DNA from: Candidatus Sulfopaludibacter sp. SbA3
GTDB taxonomy: Bacteria; Pseudomonadota; Alphaproteobacteria; Caulobacterales; Hyphomonadaceae
NCBI GenBank assembly: GCA_945913285.1
Contig: CAMEDD010000021.1
Coordinates: 1 to 51,001, forward strand
Direction of reading: 5' to 3'
Length of the DNA: 51,001 nucleotides
Under the pieces are notes generated by a model that had not been told where the DNA came from, ran no database searches, and saw only the letters and a program-made list of their open reading frames with translations. A program made the position numbers and the translations under genes. Each line of letters starts with the position of its first letter. Positions within the stretch are counted from its first letter, which is position 1. Shown here in pieces: positions 36,903-46,515 of the stretch.

Positions 36903-38291
36903 ATGGGTAACGAAACGGCACTTTTTGAGGACGACTTCGGCACAGAGTTCGAAGACGTGTTCAATGAAGACACGCTCACCGGGGCGAATGATTTTGGTCC
37001 GGTGACGGGGGCAGCCTCGAAACCGGTTCAGGCGGTCGCGGACTTCGTTGCCAAGCCGACGACTGCGCCGGTCTCCAACTTTATGCCCCTGGAGCAGGGC
37101 GGCGATGCGATGCTGCCCGCGATCTCGATCAAGCTCTTCTACGAGCGCGAAGAAACGCGCGCACTGATGCAGCTGTGCGCCAAGGACCGCCGCATGGGCC
37201 GGGCCACTGTGGACTGTATCCCGGGCGGTATCCCGGCTGCCGTCGCAGAACTGAGAAACTCTGCCACGCCCAATCTCCTGATGGTCGAGTCTTCTGCCCA
37301 GGCAGTCCGGGTTCTCGCCGAAATTGATACGTTGGCGGAGTTCTGCGACGAACATGTCAAGGTTCTCGTCATAGGCGCAGTCAACGACATTGCGCTCTAC
37401 CGGCAACTGGTGGCGCGCGGCGTTTCCGAGTACATCGTTTCGCCATTCCAGCCGCTTCAGATCATCCGTTCGATCTCCCGACTGTTTACGGATCCGGAAG
37501 CGCCGTTTCTCGGCAAACAGATCTCGGTCGTCGGTGCGAAGGGCGGGGTAGGCGCCTCGACCATCGCGCACAACCTCGCCTGGGCTTTGGCTGAGAATAC
37601 GTTCGTCAACACCACGCTGGTCGATCTCGATCTGTCGTTCGGCACGACGGCGCTCGACTTCAACCAGGACACCCCGCAAACCATCGCGGACGCACTCCTC
37701 GCGCCTGAGCGCGCAGATAACGCGGTGATCGAACGCCTTCTGACCCGCGCAACCGAGCGCCTCTCGCTGTTCACGGCGCCGGCCAACATCAACCAGATCA
37801 TCGATATTCCGGACGAATCCTTCGCGATGGTAATCGAAAGTGTTCGCCGCAATGTGCCCTACATGGTTCTCGACATGCCGCACATCTGGAACACGTGGGT
37901 GCGCAACACGCTGATCGCCTCGGACGAACTGATCATCGTTTGCCAGCCGGATCTCGCCTCGCTCCGCAATGGCAAGAACATGATCGACCAGCTTAAAGGC
38001 CGCCGCGTCAACGACCACGCGCCGCGTCTCGTGCTCAATATGTGCGGCGTGCCGAAGCGGCCGGAGATTCCGGTGAAGGATTTCGCAGCCGCCATCGGCG
38101 TGGAGCCGGATATCGTGGTGCCGTTCGAGCCGGAAGTCTTCGGCATGGCGGCGAACAACGGCCAGATGATTTCAGAAACGTCTCCGGCGGCCAAATCCTC
38201 GATGGCGATCGACCAGTTGGCCGGACTTCTCACGGGCCGGGCGATCCAGATCGAACAGAAATCTTTCCTCAAGAAAATTCTGGGCAAGTAA
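36903..38291 (+). CDS. cpaE: Pilus localisation ATPase-like protein CpaE (TadZ)
   Basis: 462 residues. An acidic N-terminal ~80 residues, then a receiver-like domain without the canonical phosphorylation Asp site (LMVESS in place of the Asp loop), then a MinD/ParA-type domain with deviant Walker A VVGAKGGVGASTIA near 210. In Caulobacter CpaE marks the pole where pili form. AACAGGAG precedes the ATG. Confidence 0.93.
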   Translation: MGNETALFEDDFGTEFEDVFNEDTLTGANDFGPVTGAASKPVQAVADFVAKPTTAPVSNFMPLEQGGDAMLPAISIKLFYEREETRALMQLCAKDRRMGRATVDCIPGGIPAAVAELRNSATPNLLMVESSAQAVRVLAEIDTLAEFCDEHVKVLVIGAVNDIALYRQLVARGVSEYIVSPFQPLQIIRSISRLFTDPEAPFLGKQISVVGAKGGVGASTIAHNLAWALAENTFVNTTLVDLDLSFGTTALDFNQDTPQTIADALLAPERADNAVIERLLTRATERLSLFTAPANINQIIDIPDESFAMVIESVRRNVPYMVLDMPHIWNTWVRNTLIASDELIIVCQPDLASLRNGKNMIDQLKGRRVNDHAPRLVLNMCGVPKRPEIPVKDFAAAIGVEPDIVVPFEPEVFGMAANNGQMISETSPAAKSSMAIDQLAGLLTGRAIQIEQKSFLKKILGK

Positions 38292-38319
38292 ATCGTCACT
38301 GAAGTGAACAGGTAAGCAA

Positions 38320-39792
38320 ATGGCTTTCGGAAAACGATCGGGTTCGCCGGTCACGACGCTTCCAGGATCGGCGCCCGCACCCGCGGCGGCACCGAAACCG
38401 GCTACGACAGCCTCCGCGCCCAAACCTGCCGCCCAAGGCGCCTCATCTGCGCCGTCCGTCAAGTTGAAAGTGCCCGAGCCGAAGCCTAAGCCGGTCCGCA
38501 AGGTCAATCAGCACTCCGAGCAATACTACACGACGAAGACCACTGTTTTCAACGCCCTCATCGATACGATCGACCTGTCGCAACTTGCGCAGCTCGACAC
38601 CGAGAGCGCGCGTGAAGAGATTCGCGATATCGTCGTCGAAATCATCAGTATCAAGAACGTCGTTATGTCGATCTCCGAGCAGGAATACCTGCTCGATGAT
38701 ATCTGTAACGACGTGCTCGGATACGGACCGCTAGAGCCGCTTCTGGCGCGCGACGACATCGCCGATATCATGGTCAATGGCGCCGATACGACCTATATCG
38801 AGGTCAACGGCAAGATCGAGCGCACCAATATCCGCTTCCGCGACAACGCCCAGCTGATGAACATCTGTCAGCGTATCGTAAGCCAGGTTGGCCGCCGCGT
38901 TGATGAAAGCTCGCCGATCTGTGATGCTCGCCTGCTGGACGGCTCTCGTGTGAACGTGATTGCGCCGCCGCTCGCCATCGACGGACCGACACTCACCATT
39001 CGTAAGTTCAAGAAAGACAAGCTGAAGCTGCAAGATCTCGTGAAGTTCGGTTCGATCAGCGAAGCGGGCGCCGAAGTGTTGCGCATCATTGGCCATAGCC
39101 GCTGCAACGTCTTGATCTCCGGCGGTACCGGTTCCGGTAAAACGACGCTCCTCAACTGTCTCACGGCCTTCATCGAGCCCGGCGAACGCGTGATCACATG
39201 CGAAGACTCCGCCGAACTTCAGCTGCAGCAACCGCACGTCGTGCGTCTGGAGACGCGCCCGCCCAACATCGAGGGCTCGGGCGAGATCACGATGCGCGAG
39301 CTTGTGAAGAACTGTCTGCGTATGCGTCCTGAGCGGATCATCGTAGGCGAGGTGCGCGGACCTGAAGCGTTTGACCTCCTGCAGGCGATGAACACGGGTC
39401 ACGACGGCTCGATGGGAACGCTGCACGCAAACTCGCCGCGCGAGGCGTTGAGCCGCGTTGAATCCATGATCACGATGGGCGGGTTCTCGCTGCCCGCCAA
39501 GACCATCCGCGAAATGATTGTCGGATCAATCGACATCGTGGTGCAGGCGTCGCGCCTTCGCGATGGTTCTCGCCGCATCATGTGCATCACCGAAGTGCTC
39601 GGCCTCGAAGGCGATACGATCGTACTTCAGGACATCCTGAAGTACAAGATCGACGGCGAAGACGATGATGGCCGGATTGTCGGGCGTCACCGCGGCATGG
39701 GGATCGGCCGTCCGCGCTTCTGGGAACGCGCCTCTTATTACAACATGGAGCGCGAACTTGCCGACGCGCTCGACTCTCTGAACAGCGCCTGA
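38320..39792 (+). CDS. cpaF: Pilus assembly ATPase CpaF (TadA)
   Basis: 490 residues. Ala/Pro-rich N-terminus to ~60, then the type II/IV secretion ATPase core: Walker [10 protein letters not shown] at 268-276, the Asp box around [14 protein letters not shown], Walker [17 protein letters not shown] and the His box [14 protein letters not shown]. It powers extension and, in Tad systems, retraction of the pilus. Stop overlaps tadB by one base. Confidence 0.95.
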   Translation: MAFGKRSGSPVTTLPGSAPAPAAAPKPATTASAPKPAAQGASSAPSVKLKVPEPKPKPVRKVNQHSEQYYTTKTTVFNALIDTIDLSQLAQLDTESAREEIRDIVVEIISIKNVVMSISEQEYLLDDICNDVLGYGPLEPLLARDDIADIMVNGADTTYIEVNGKIERTNIRFRDNAQLMNICQRIVSQVGRRVDESSPICDARLLDGSRVNVIAPPLAIDGPTLTIRKFKKDKLKLQDLVKFGSISEAGAEVLRIIGHSRCNVLISGGTGSGKTTLLNCLTAFIEPGERVITCEDSAELQLQQPHVVRLETRPPNIEGSGEITMRELVKNCLRMRPERIIVGEVRGPEAFDLLQAMNTGHDGSMGTLHANSPREALSRVESMITMGGFSLPAKTIREMIVGSIDIVVQASRLRDGSRRIMCITEVLGLEGDTIVLQDILKYKIDGEDDDGRIVGRHRGMGIGRPRFWERASYYNMERELADALDSLNSA

Positions 39793-40826
39793 TGAGCAAC
39801 AACCTTGTAGTCATTCTCGTGGCGCTGCTCGCATTTGCGGCCATCGCCGGTATCGGTTTCGCCTTCACCAGCGGCCAGGACGATGCGGCGCGAAAGCGCA
39901 CCCGTGCAATAGGCTCGGGGCGGAGTACCGCGGTCTCGAAGGCCGCCGGTAAGGCGATTGACGACACGGCGAAGCGCCGCGCCAAGACCCAGGAAATGTT
40001 GGAAAGCCTGCGCAAGCAGGACAAGGAACGCCGGAAGGTTTCGGCGGCGCAGGATATTGGCTCCAAGCTGACACAGGCCGGCCTCCAACTGTCGGTTCCG
40101 ATGTTCTGGGTCATCTCGGTCATTGCCGGCGCGGTCTGTGCAGGCGTTGTCTGGATGTCAGGGGCCGACGGTTTGGTCATTAGCGGCATCAGCCTGAAAA
40201 GCCGTCCGATTCTCTGCGGCGCTGCCTTCTTCGCCGGCACGATCGGACTGCCGCAATTCGTGCTCAACACGATGATCAAAGGCCGCCATAAGAAGATGGT
40301 CAACCAGTTTGCCGATGCGCTCGACATTATCGTGCGCGGTGTGAAGACCGGTCTGCCACTCAACGAATGTATACGCATCATCGCCAAGGAAAGCCCCGAG
40401 CCGCTGCGCAAGGAATTCCTCACCTTCGCGGACAACCTGTCGATGGGCGCAGGTCTCGACCGGGCCCTCGGCCAACTCTACAAGCGCATGCCGCTTCAGG
40501 AAGTGAACTTCTTCTCCATCGTGCTGACGATCCAGTCGAAAGCGGGCGGAAACCTCTCCGAAGCGCTCGGAAACCTGTCGGCGGTGATCCGTTCCCGTAA
40601 GATGATGCGCGAGAAGGTAAACGCGCTGTCCTCGGAGGCCAAGGCCTCGTCGTTCATTATTGGCTCGCTGCCTTTCGCTGTGGGCTTCATGGTTTTCCTC
40701 ACGACGCCCGATTACATCATGGAACTGTTCCTGACCGAAACGGGTCACGTCATTCTCGCCCTGGCCGCTGCCATGATGGGCTTGGGGATTACCGTCATGC
40801 GCAACATGATCAACTTCGATATGTAG
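39792..40826 (+). CDS. tadB: Pilus assembly inner-membrane protein TadB (CpaG)
   Basis: 344 residues with N-terminal and C-terminal membrane helices and a central T2SSF domain (DALDIIVRGVKTGLPLNECI, TIQSKAGGNLSEALGNLSAV). One of two GspF-like platform proteins that interact with CpaF. Starts one base inside the cpaF stop. Confidence 0.93.
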   Translation: MSNNLVVILVALLAFAAIAGIGFAFTSGQDDAARKRTRAIGSGRSTAVSKAAGKAIDDTAKRRAKTQEMLESLRKQDKERRKVSAAQDIGSKLTQAGLQLSVPMFWVISVIAGAVCAGVVWMSGADGLVISGISLKSRPILCGAAFFAGTIGLPQFVLNTMIKGRHKKMVNQFADALDIIVRGVKTGLPLNECIRIIAKESPEPLRKEFLTFADNLSMGAGLDRALGQLYKRMPLQEVNFFSIVLTIQSKAGGNLSEALGNLSAVIRSRKMMREKVNALSSEAKASSFIIGSLPFAVGFMVFLTTPDYIMELFLTETGHVILALAAAMMGLGITVMRNMINFDM

Positions 40827-40838
40827 GGGCAGGCTCAG

Positions 40839-41858
40839 ATGTACGATATCCTGCTCGCCCTCACGAAGCCCGAGACACTGGCGGCCTATCTCGTCGCGGC
40901 CGCAGTGTTCGGAACGTTCCTGTCGATTCTCCTGCGCTACCTGCAGGGCAACAAGCTTGAGACCCGGCTCAAGTCGGTCGCCAGCCAGCGCGAGCGACTG
41001 CGCAAGCAGAGCCGCGCCGCGCTCGAGAAAAAGGGCCTGCGCCGCAAGGACGACTCATTCTTCGGAAATATCTCGTCGAAACTCAACCTCGCCACCGCCC
41101 TTGAGGATCCGAACGTCCTCAAGCTGATGAACCAGGCGGGCATGCGCGGCCCTGGTCCGATCTCGGCCTTCTACTTTGCCCGGATGGCGCTCCCGTTCGC
41201 CGGCGCGATCCTGACCTTCCTCTACATCTTCTTCGTCAACGATCACGGCCTCAACACGTTCATGAAGTACGGCTCGCTCGCCTTTGGCGCGGCCGTCGGC
41301 TTCTATGCGCCGAACATCTACATCTCGAACCTTGCCCAGACACGCCAGAAGTCCCTGATGCGCGCCTTCCCGGACTCGCTCGACATGCTGCTGATCTGCG
41401 TCGAGGCGGGCATGTCGATTGAGATGGGCTTTGCCAAGGTCAGCCACGAAATCGGCGGCGCCTCGCCGGAACTCGCCGAAGAGTTCGGCATCACTGTGGC
41501 GGAGCTGTCCTATCTGCCGGATCGCCGTCAGGCCTACGAAAACCTTGCGCAGCGCACCGGCCATGAAGGTGTGAAAGCCGTCTGTATGGCGCTCGGCCAG
41601 GCAGAGCGTTACGGCACGCCGCTCGGCGACTCGCTGCGCATGATGGCAAAGGAAAACCGCGAGATGCGGATGTCGGACGCCGAAAAGAAAGCCGCCGCCC
41701 TGCCTGCGAAGCTCACCGTGCCGATGATCCTGTTCTTCCTGCCGGTGCTCTTCCTCGTCGTTCTTGGCCCCGCCTACATCAAGTACCAGAAGATGCAGGG
41801 CGAGAACGAAGTTGCGCCGCAGGTCACCGAACTTCAGGTTGATCGCGACTACATCTGA
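40839..41858 (+). CDS. tadC: Pilus assembly inner-membrane protein TadC (CpaH)
   Basis: 339 residues; second T2SSF platform protein (FPDSLDMLLICVEAGMSIEM, LGQAERYGTPLGDSLRMMA) with a C-terminal membrane helix. Twelve bases after tadB. It ends the plus-strand cpa genes; a GC-rich hairpin follows the stop. Confidence 0.93.
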   Translation: MYDILLALTKPETLAAYLVAAAVFGTFLSILLRYLQGNKLETRLKSVASQRERLRKQSRAALEKKGLRRKDDSFFGNISSKLNLATALEDPNVLKLMNQAGMRGPGPISAFYFARMALPFAGAILTFLYIFFVNDHGLNTFMKYGSLAFGAAVGFYAPNIYISNLAQTRQKSLMRAFPDSLDMLLICVEAGMSIEMGFAKVSHEIGGASPELAEEFGITVAELSYLPDRRQAYENLAQRTGHEGVKAVCMALGQAERYGTPLGDSLRMMAKENREMRMSDAEKKAAALPAKLTVPMILFFLPVLFLVVLGPAYIKYQKMQGENEVAPQVTELQVDRDYI

Positions 41859-41864
41859 GCCGGC

Positions 41865-41886
41865 TCGCGGGGCTTTCCCCGCGGCC
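41865..41886 (+). terminator. Possible transcript end after tadC (hairpin without T-run)
   Basis: CGCGGGG at 41867-41873 pairs with CCCCGCG at 41878-41884 around a CTTT loop, starting eight bases after the tadC stop. There is no T-tract, so it is at best a weak or Rho-assisted terminator. Confidence 0.3.
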
Positions 41887-41908
41887 GCGCCAGGGCTAGA
41901 GCGCAGGC

Positions 41909-43411
41909 ATGAGCCTTCTTCCAATTGCGTCTGAGACACTCGCCCGGTTCGGCGTCCATCCGGGCCGCGCGGCAAACGGCCTGCCATGCCGCACACCGAT
42001 CACCGGCGAAACGCTGGGATATCTCGCTCCCGCCTCGGATAGCACGGTTGAGGCCGCGATCGCGTCAGCGTCCGAAGCGTTCGCGCTCTGGCGCGACGTG
42101 CCCGCCCCGCGCCGCGGCGAACTCGTCCGGTTGCTGGGCGAAGCACTGCGCGCGGTGAAGGATGATCTGGCCACGCTGGTCACGTTGGAGGCCGGCAAGA
42201 TCCCGGCCGAAGCGATGGGCGAAGTCCAGGAGATGATCGACATCTGCGACTTTGCCGCGGGCCTCTCCCGGCAATTGCACGGCCTGACGATTGCCTCCGA
42301 ACGCCCCGGCCACCGGATGATGGAAACCTGGCATCCGGCCGGCGTCACCGCCGTGATCACAGCCTTCAACTTTCCCGTCGCCGTCTGGGCCTGGAACGCG
42401 GCCTTGGCGCTTGTCTGCGGAAACCCGGTGATCTGGAAGCCGTCAGAGAAAACGCCGCTGACCGCGCTCGCCGTTATGCATGTCTTTGCGCGCGCCGTTC
42501 AATCGTTTGGCGATGCACCGACCGGCCTGGCGGCATGCCTGATCGGCGGGCCGGAGGCGGGCGCCGCGCTGGCAGCCGATCCGCGCGTGGCCGTGGTGTC
42601 GGCGACCGGGTCCACCCGGATGGGCCGCGCCATCGCCCCGGTCGTCGCGGCCCGGTTCGGGAAGACAATTCTGGAACTGGGCGGCAACAATGCTGCCATT
42701 GTCTGTCCGTCTGCGGATCTTGATCTTGCCGTTCGCGCAATAGCCTTCTCAGCTTTGGGCACCGCGGGGCAGCGCTGCACCACGATGCGCCGGCTGTTCG
42801 TGCACGCATCCATCGCCGATGCGATCATTCCCCGGCTCCGCGCGGCCTGGGCTTCCCTGCACGTGGGCAACCCGCTGACGCCGGGCGTGCTTGTCGGTCC
42901 GCTGATCGACCGGCCGGCTGGGGATGGGATGATGTATGCACTGTCCGAAGCGCGCGCCGCCGGCGGCGTCGTTTTCGGCGGCGAGCCTGTCGAAGCTGGC
43001 GGCGGCGTCTATTGCCGTCCTGCGCTTGTCGAGATGCCGTCGCACTCCGGCCCCGTTCTGCGGGAGACTTTTGCGCCGATCCTCTATGTGATGCGCTTCA
43101 CAGACCTGAACGAAGCGATCGCGCTGAACAATGCCGTCTCCGCCGGTCTGTCATCGTCGATCTTCACGACGGACCTGCGCGAAGCCGAACGGTTTCTCGC
43201 CGCATCCGGGTCTGACTGCGGTATCGCCAACGTCAATATCGGCACGTCCGGCGCCGAGATCGGCGGCGCGTTTGGCGGCGAGAAGGAAACCGGCGGTGGC
43301 CGCGAGTCCGGGTCCGACGCCTGGAAAGGCTATATGCGGCGTGCCACCAACACGATCAATTACTCAAGCGCGCTCCCGCTCGCGCAGGGTATACGCTTCG
43401 ATACTCCGTAA
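41909..43411 (+). CDS. amaB: Aldehyde dehydrogenase, ALDH7 type (L-piperidine-6-carboxylate dehydrogenase-like)
   Basis: 500 residues, complete NAD-dependent aldehyde dehydrogenase. WHPAGVTAVITAFNFPVAVW, cofactor site ATGSTRMGR, general base Glu in LELGGNN and nucleophile Cys in GTAGQRCTT. The tail GTSGAEIGGAFGGEKETGGG is characteristic of antiquitin-like enzymes that oxidise alpha-aminoadipate semialdehyde in lysine breakdown. No other lysine-degradation gene is nearby. It separates the pilus locus from the convergent TPR lipoprotein gene. Confidence 0.85.
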   Translation: MSLLPIASETLARFGVHPGRAANGLPCRTPITGETLGYLAPASDSTVEAAIASASEAFALWRDVPAPRRGELVRLLGEALRAVKDDLATLVTLEAGKIPAEAMGEVQEMIDICDFAAGLSRQLHGLTIASERPGHRMMETWHPAGVTAVITAFNFPVAVWAWNAALALVCGNPVIWKPSEKTPLTALAVMHVFARAVQSFGDAPTGLAACLIGGPEAGAALAADPRVAVVSATGSTRMGRAIAPVVAARFGKTILELGGNNAAIVCPSADLDLAVRAIAFSALGTAGQRCTTMRRLFVHASIADAIIPRLRAAWASLHVGNPLTPGVLVGPLIDRPAGDGMMYALSEARAAGGVVFGGEPVEAGGGVYCRPALVEMPSHSGPVLRETFAPILYVMRFTDLNEAIALNNAVSAGLSSSIFTTDLREAERFLAASGSDCGIANVNIGTSGAEIGGAFGGEKETGGGRESGSDAWKGYMRRATNTINYSSALPLAQGIRFDTP

Positions 43412-43416
43412 GCAGA

Positions 43417-44289
43417 TCAGCTGCGCGGACGAAGCGTGCGCTTTGCGCTTTCGGCCTGGGCGGGCGTCTTGACAGCAGGCGCGGCTTTGGCAGGCTCGGC
43501 TTCGGATAGCGCGTCCCAGCTACGGGCAGGTTGGATCAGGCTGCGCAGCAGCGCCGCATTCTGGTCAACCACGGCTTCGGGCGCGGCCGCGCCACTGACG
43601 GTCTTCATCTCGTCGAAGCGTCCCTGCAGGCCGAGAACAAGCGCGAGGTTCTCTGTCACGCGCGAGGTCGCGTCCGGGTTTGCGGCGGCGAGCCGCAATT
43701 TCGCTTCAGCGCCCGCAAGGTCGCCGGACAGCACAAGGGATAGCCCGTAATTGGTGAGCGTCGTGGTGCGCGCCGGCTCAAGCTCGAGGGCTTTGAGGTA
43801 GGCGGTCTGGGCGAGGCCGTGATAGCCCTGCCGGTCATAGGTCGTGCCCAGCGCGGCCCAGGTCTCGGCCCGTTCGGGTTCGATCTGCGTGGCCCGGTTG
43901 AAGGCGCGGGCGGCGTTTGGCACATCGCCTTTCGCCATCTGGATGCGGCCAAGCAGCATCACGGCGTCCACGCTGTCGGGGTGAACAATCAAGGTGCGCG
44001 ACATCACGTCAATGGCGCGGTCATGGCTGCCGATCTCGCGCAGGGCGCGGGCAAACTCGAGCGCGGAGGTGATATCTTCCGGATCCTTGTTGTTCTCCTT
44101 GGCCCAGAAGTTTGCACGGGTCAGCGCGTCGGCGCGGTTTGCGGCAGCGCGCTCCTCGGCGGAAGCGGGCTTCATGGCCTCGCGCAAGGCAAGGGCCTGT
44201 TCGTCCTTCGGCGCCGTGGCGCAGGCGGTCGCCGAGGCGGCGAGCGCAAAGGCAAGCAAGGCCAGAGACGTTTTGGCACTGGACATCAT
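43417..44289 (-). CDS. TPR lipoprotein, TadD-like
   Basis: 290 residues from ATG 44289 (an adjacent ATG at 44286 is equally possible; GGAG precedes both). A signal segment ends in ATAC, fitting a lipoprotein. At least four tetratricopeptide repeats follow (e.g. ALGTTYDRQGYHGLAQTAYL, LTNYGLSLVLSGDLAGAEAK), then an Ala/Pro-rich basic tail. TadD lipoproteins help assemble the Flp pilus secretin; the nearby cpa locus supports this, but generic TPR function is possible. Confidence 0.7.
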   Translation of the reverse strand: MMSSAKTSLALLAFALAASATACATAPKDEQALALREAMKPASAEERAAANRADALTRANFWAKENNKDPEDITSALEFARALREIGSHDRAIDVMSRTLIVHPDSVDAVMLLGRIQMAKGDVPNAARAFNRATQIEPERAETWAALGTTYDRQGYHGLAQTAYLKALELEPARTTTLTNYGLSLVLSGDLAGAEAKLRLAAANPDATSRVTENLALVLGLQGRFDEMKTVSGAAAPEAVVDQNAALLRSLIQPARSWDALSEAEPAKAAPAVKTPAQAESAKRTLRPRS

Positions 44290-44414
44290 CAGGCTCCGTG
44301 TATGTATCTGCAGCAATACGCCGGATATTGAACGCGCGGGGTCAAGGTTCGGTTAACGCCGCCCCGCCGACCCTTAACCAGACCAGCGGCCCGGTGAGCC
44401 CTTCAGGAAGAGCC

Positions 44415-45779
44415 ATGCACAAGAGCTTCACGACCCAGCCCGTTACCCCGGCGAAAATCCACCTTTTCACCCCGAAAGCGTTTGCTTCGCTCACCGAAGA
44501 CCCGTTTGCAGGTGCGCGCGCCATCGCCGCGGCGCAGGGCTTCACGGGCGCCGGCGGCCAGACAGTCCTGGTTCCCGGAGCCGACGGGCGCGTGGCGTTC
44601 GTCCTGTTCGGGCTCGGCGCGGGCAAGGACGCGCTGGCGGTCGCCGCCTTGTCGGCCCGTCTCCCGGAAGGGGATTACGAGATTGCCGAGGATGGCGGCC
44701 AGCCCTTCGCGCGGATCGCGGCCGCCTGGGCCGATGGCGCCTACCGGTTTGACCGCTACAAATCCGAGAAAACCGCCCCGCCCCGCCTCAAGGTGCCGGT
44801 CGGCAAGGAAGGAGAAGCGCTTTCACGCGAGGCCGACGCCGCAAGCCACTTGCGCGACATGGTGAACACACCGGCCGCCGACATGACGCCGGCCGGCCTC
44901 GAGGCGGAAATGTCTGCCCTGGCCGAACGGTTCGGCGCCGCCTTCAAATCCATCGTCGGCGAAGACCTGCTCACCGAGAACTATCCGATGGTGCACGCGG
45001 TCGGCCGCGCCGGATTGGATGCGCCGCGGTTCCTGGAACTGGAGTGGGGTGTGCCGGGGCGGCCGAGGCTTGCGCTGTGCGGCAAGGGCATCACCTTCGA
45101 TTCCGGCGGCCTGAACCTCAAGACCGGCGACGGTATGCGCATCATGAAGAAGGATATGGGCGGCGCGGCCCATGCCATCGCGCTCGCCGAGCTGATCATG
45201 GGCGCAGGCCTGCCGGTGCATCTGAAGCTGTATGTGTCGGCCGCCGAAAACGCGATTTCCGGCAACGCCTTCCGGCCGGGTGATATTCTGTCCAGCCGCA
45301 AGGGGCTGACCGTCGAGATCGACAATACGGACGCCGAAGGCCGCCTCGTCCTCGCCGATGCGCTGACACGGGCCTGTGAGAGCGAGCCGGACCTGCTGCT
45401 CGATTTCGCAACGCTCACCGGCGCCGCGCGCGTTGCCCTCGGCGCCGACCTTGCGCCGCTTTACACAGACGACGAGACGCTGGCCGCAGACATTCTCGCG
45501 GCGTCCGCACATACTGGCGATCCCGTTTGGCGCATGCCGCTCTGGGATCCCTATCTCGCCGACTTGAAAAGCCCGGTCGCCGATCTCGTCAATTCCAGCG
45601 GGAGCTTTGCCGGATCGATCACCGCCGCCGTCTTCCTCAAACAGTTCGTGACCGTCAAAAGCTGGGCGCACTTCGACATCTGGGCCTGGCGCAAGGCCAA
45701 GTATGGCCGGCCGGACGGCGGCGCGGCCTGCGGCTTGCGGGCGGTGTGGTCGATGCTGGAGACGCGCTACGGCGCCTGA
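44415..45779 (+). CDS. Leucyl aminopeptidase family protein (M17)
   Basis: 454 residues, slightly shorter than E. coli PepA. The metal site is present: GKGITFDSGGLNLK (Lys, Asp), KKDMGGAA and the M17 signature NTDAEGRLVLADAL. It removes N-terminal residues from peptides in the cytoplasm using two metal ions. ATG 44415 follows AGGAAG; the frame stays open to 44112 but that part overlaps the TPR gene antisense. Promoter shared divergently with the TPR lipoprotein gene. Confidence 0.9.
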   Translation: MHKSFTTQPVTPAKIHLFTPKAFASLTEDPFAGARAIAAAQGFTGAGGQTVLVPGADGRVAFVLFGLGAGKDALAVAALSARLPEGDYEIAEDGGQPFARIAAAWADGAYRFDRYKSEKTAPPRLKVPVGKEGEALSREADAASHLRDMVNTPAADMTPAGLEAEMSALAERFGAAFKSIVGEDLLTENYPMVHAVGRAGLDAPRFLELEWGVPGRPRLALCGKGITFDSGGLNLKTGDGMRIMKKDMGGAAHAIALAELIMGAGLPVHLKLYVSAAENAISGNAFRPGDILSSRKGLTVEIDNTDAEGRLVLADALTRACESEPDLLLDFATLTGAARVALGADLAPLYTDDETLAADILAASAHTGDPVWRMPLWDPYLADLKSPVADLVNSSGSFAGSITAAVFLKQFVTVKSWAHFDIWAWRKAKYGRPDGGAACGLRAVWSMLETRYGA

Positions 45780-45788
45780 CCTCCGAGG

Positions 45789-46454
45789 CTATTGCGGTAC
45801 GCCGTCTGCTTCGGCAATCCGGATCGCCTCGCGAACCCTGCCGCGCACTACGAGGGTGTCGATGTTCGTCGGATCAGCCGCGATGGCTGCGTCCACGTCC
45901 TTCAGCGCCAGATCATACTTGTTCTTGCTCAGATAGACCTGCGCGCGCAGCTGATGCGCCTCTGCAAGGCCCGGCGAGTTGGCCAATGCGAGATCAAGGT
46001 CAGGCAGCGCCCTGTCCCATTCTTCCAAGAGCAGGTAGGCCCCCGCGCGGTCGAGCAGCAGCTCGGTGGTCCCGGGCGCAAACCTCAGGGCATCCGAGAA
46101 CGAGACAACCGCAACTTCCGGCGCGCCTGCCATGATCCAGGCCTGGCCGGCCTGAGACAGGTAGATCGCCCGTTGTTCCATCGAGCCGCCATCGCTCGAC
46201 GAGGCGAGCGATTCCAGGCGGTCAGCGCCGGTTTCATAGTTGCCGAGTGCAATCAGCGCGAGCGCAGCGCACTGACGCGCCCCCGGGCGGTTGCCCTCAT
46301 AGGTCCAGGCGAGACCGTCTTCGTAGGCGTTCTCGGGATCGGTCTCGATCTTGGCGACGCAGGCGTCGAGCCGTTCAGCTTCCGCCCTGGCAAGGTCTGC
46401 GCCGGCGGACTGCATCATCAGGACCGTGCCGAGCGTGAGGGCGATCAAGGACAT
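45789..46454 (-). CDS. Secreted tetratricopeptide repeat protein
   Basis: 221 residues. A hydrophobic N-terminus (LIALTLGTVLMMQSAGA) suggests export. Several TPR units follow, including LLLDRAGAYLLLEEWDRALP and AHQLRAQVYLSKNKYDLALK. Such repeats mediate protein contacts; no specific partner is evident. It converges on the aminopeptidase gene nine bases away. Confidence 0.75.
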   Translation of the reverse strand: MSLIALTLGTVLMMQSAGADLARAEAERLDACVAKIETDPENAYEDGLAWTYEGNRPGARQCAALALIALGNYETGADRLESLASSSDGGSMEQRAIYLSQAGQAWIMAGAPEVAVVSFSDALRFAPGTTELLLDRAGAYLLLEEWDRALPDLDLALANSPGLAEAHQLRAQVYLSKNKYDLALKDVDAAIAADPTNIDTLVVRGRVREAIRIAEADGVPQ

Positions 46455-46515
46455 GGGCAGGGGGCTCCGGACCGGCTATCTACCGCTTTAGGCAACGGCG
46501 CTTTGGCATTGGCAA

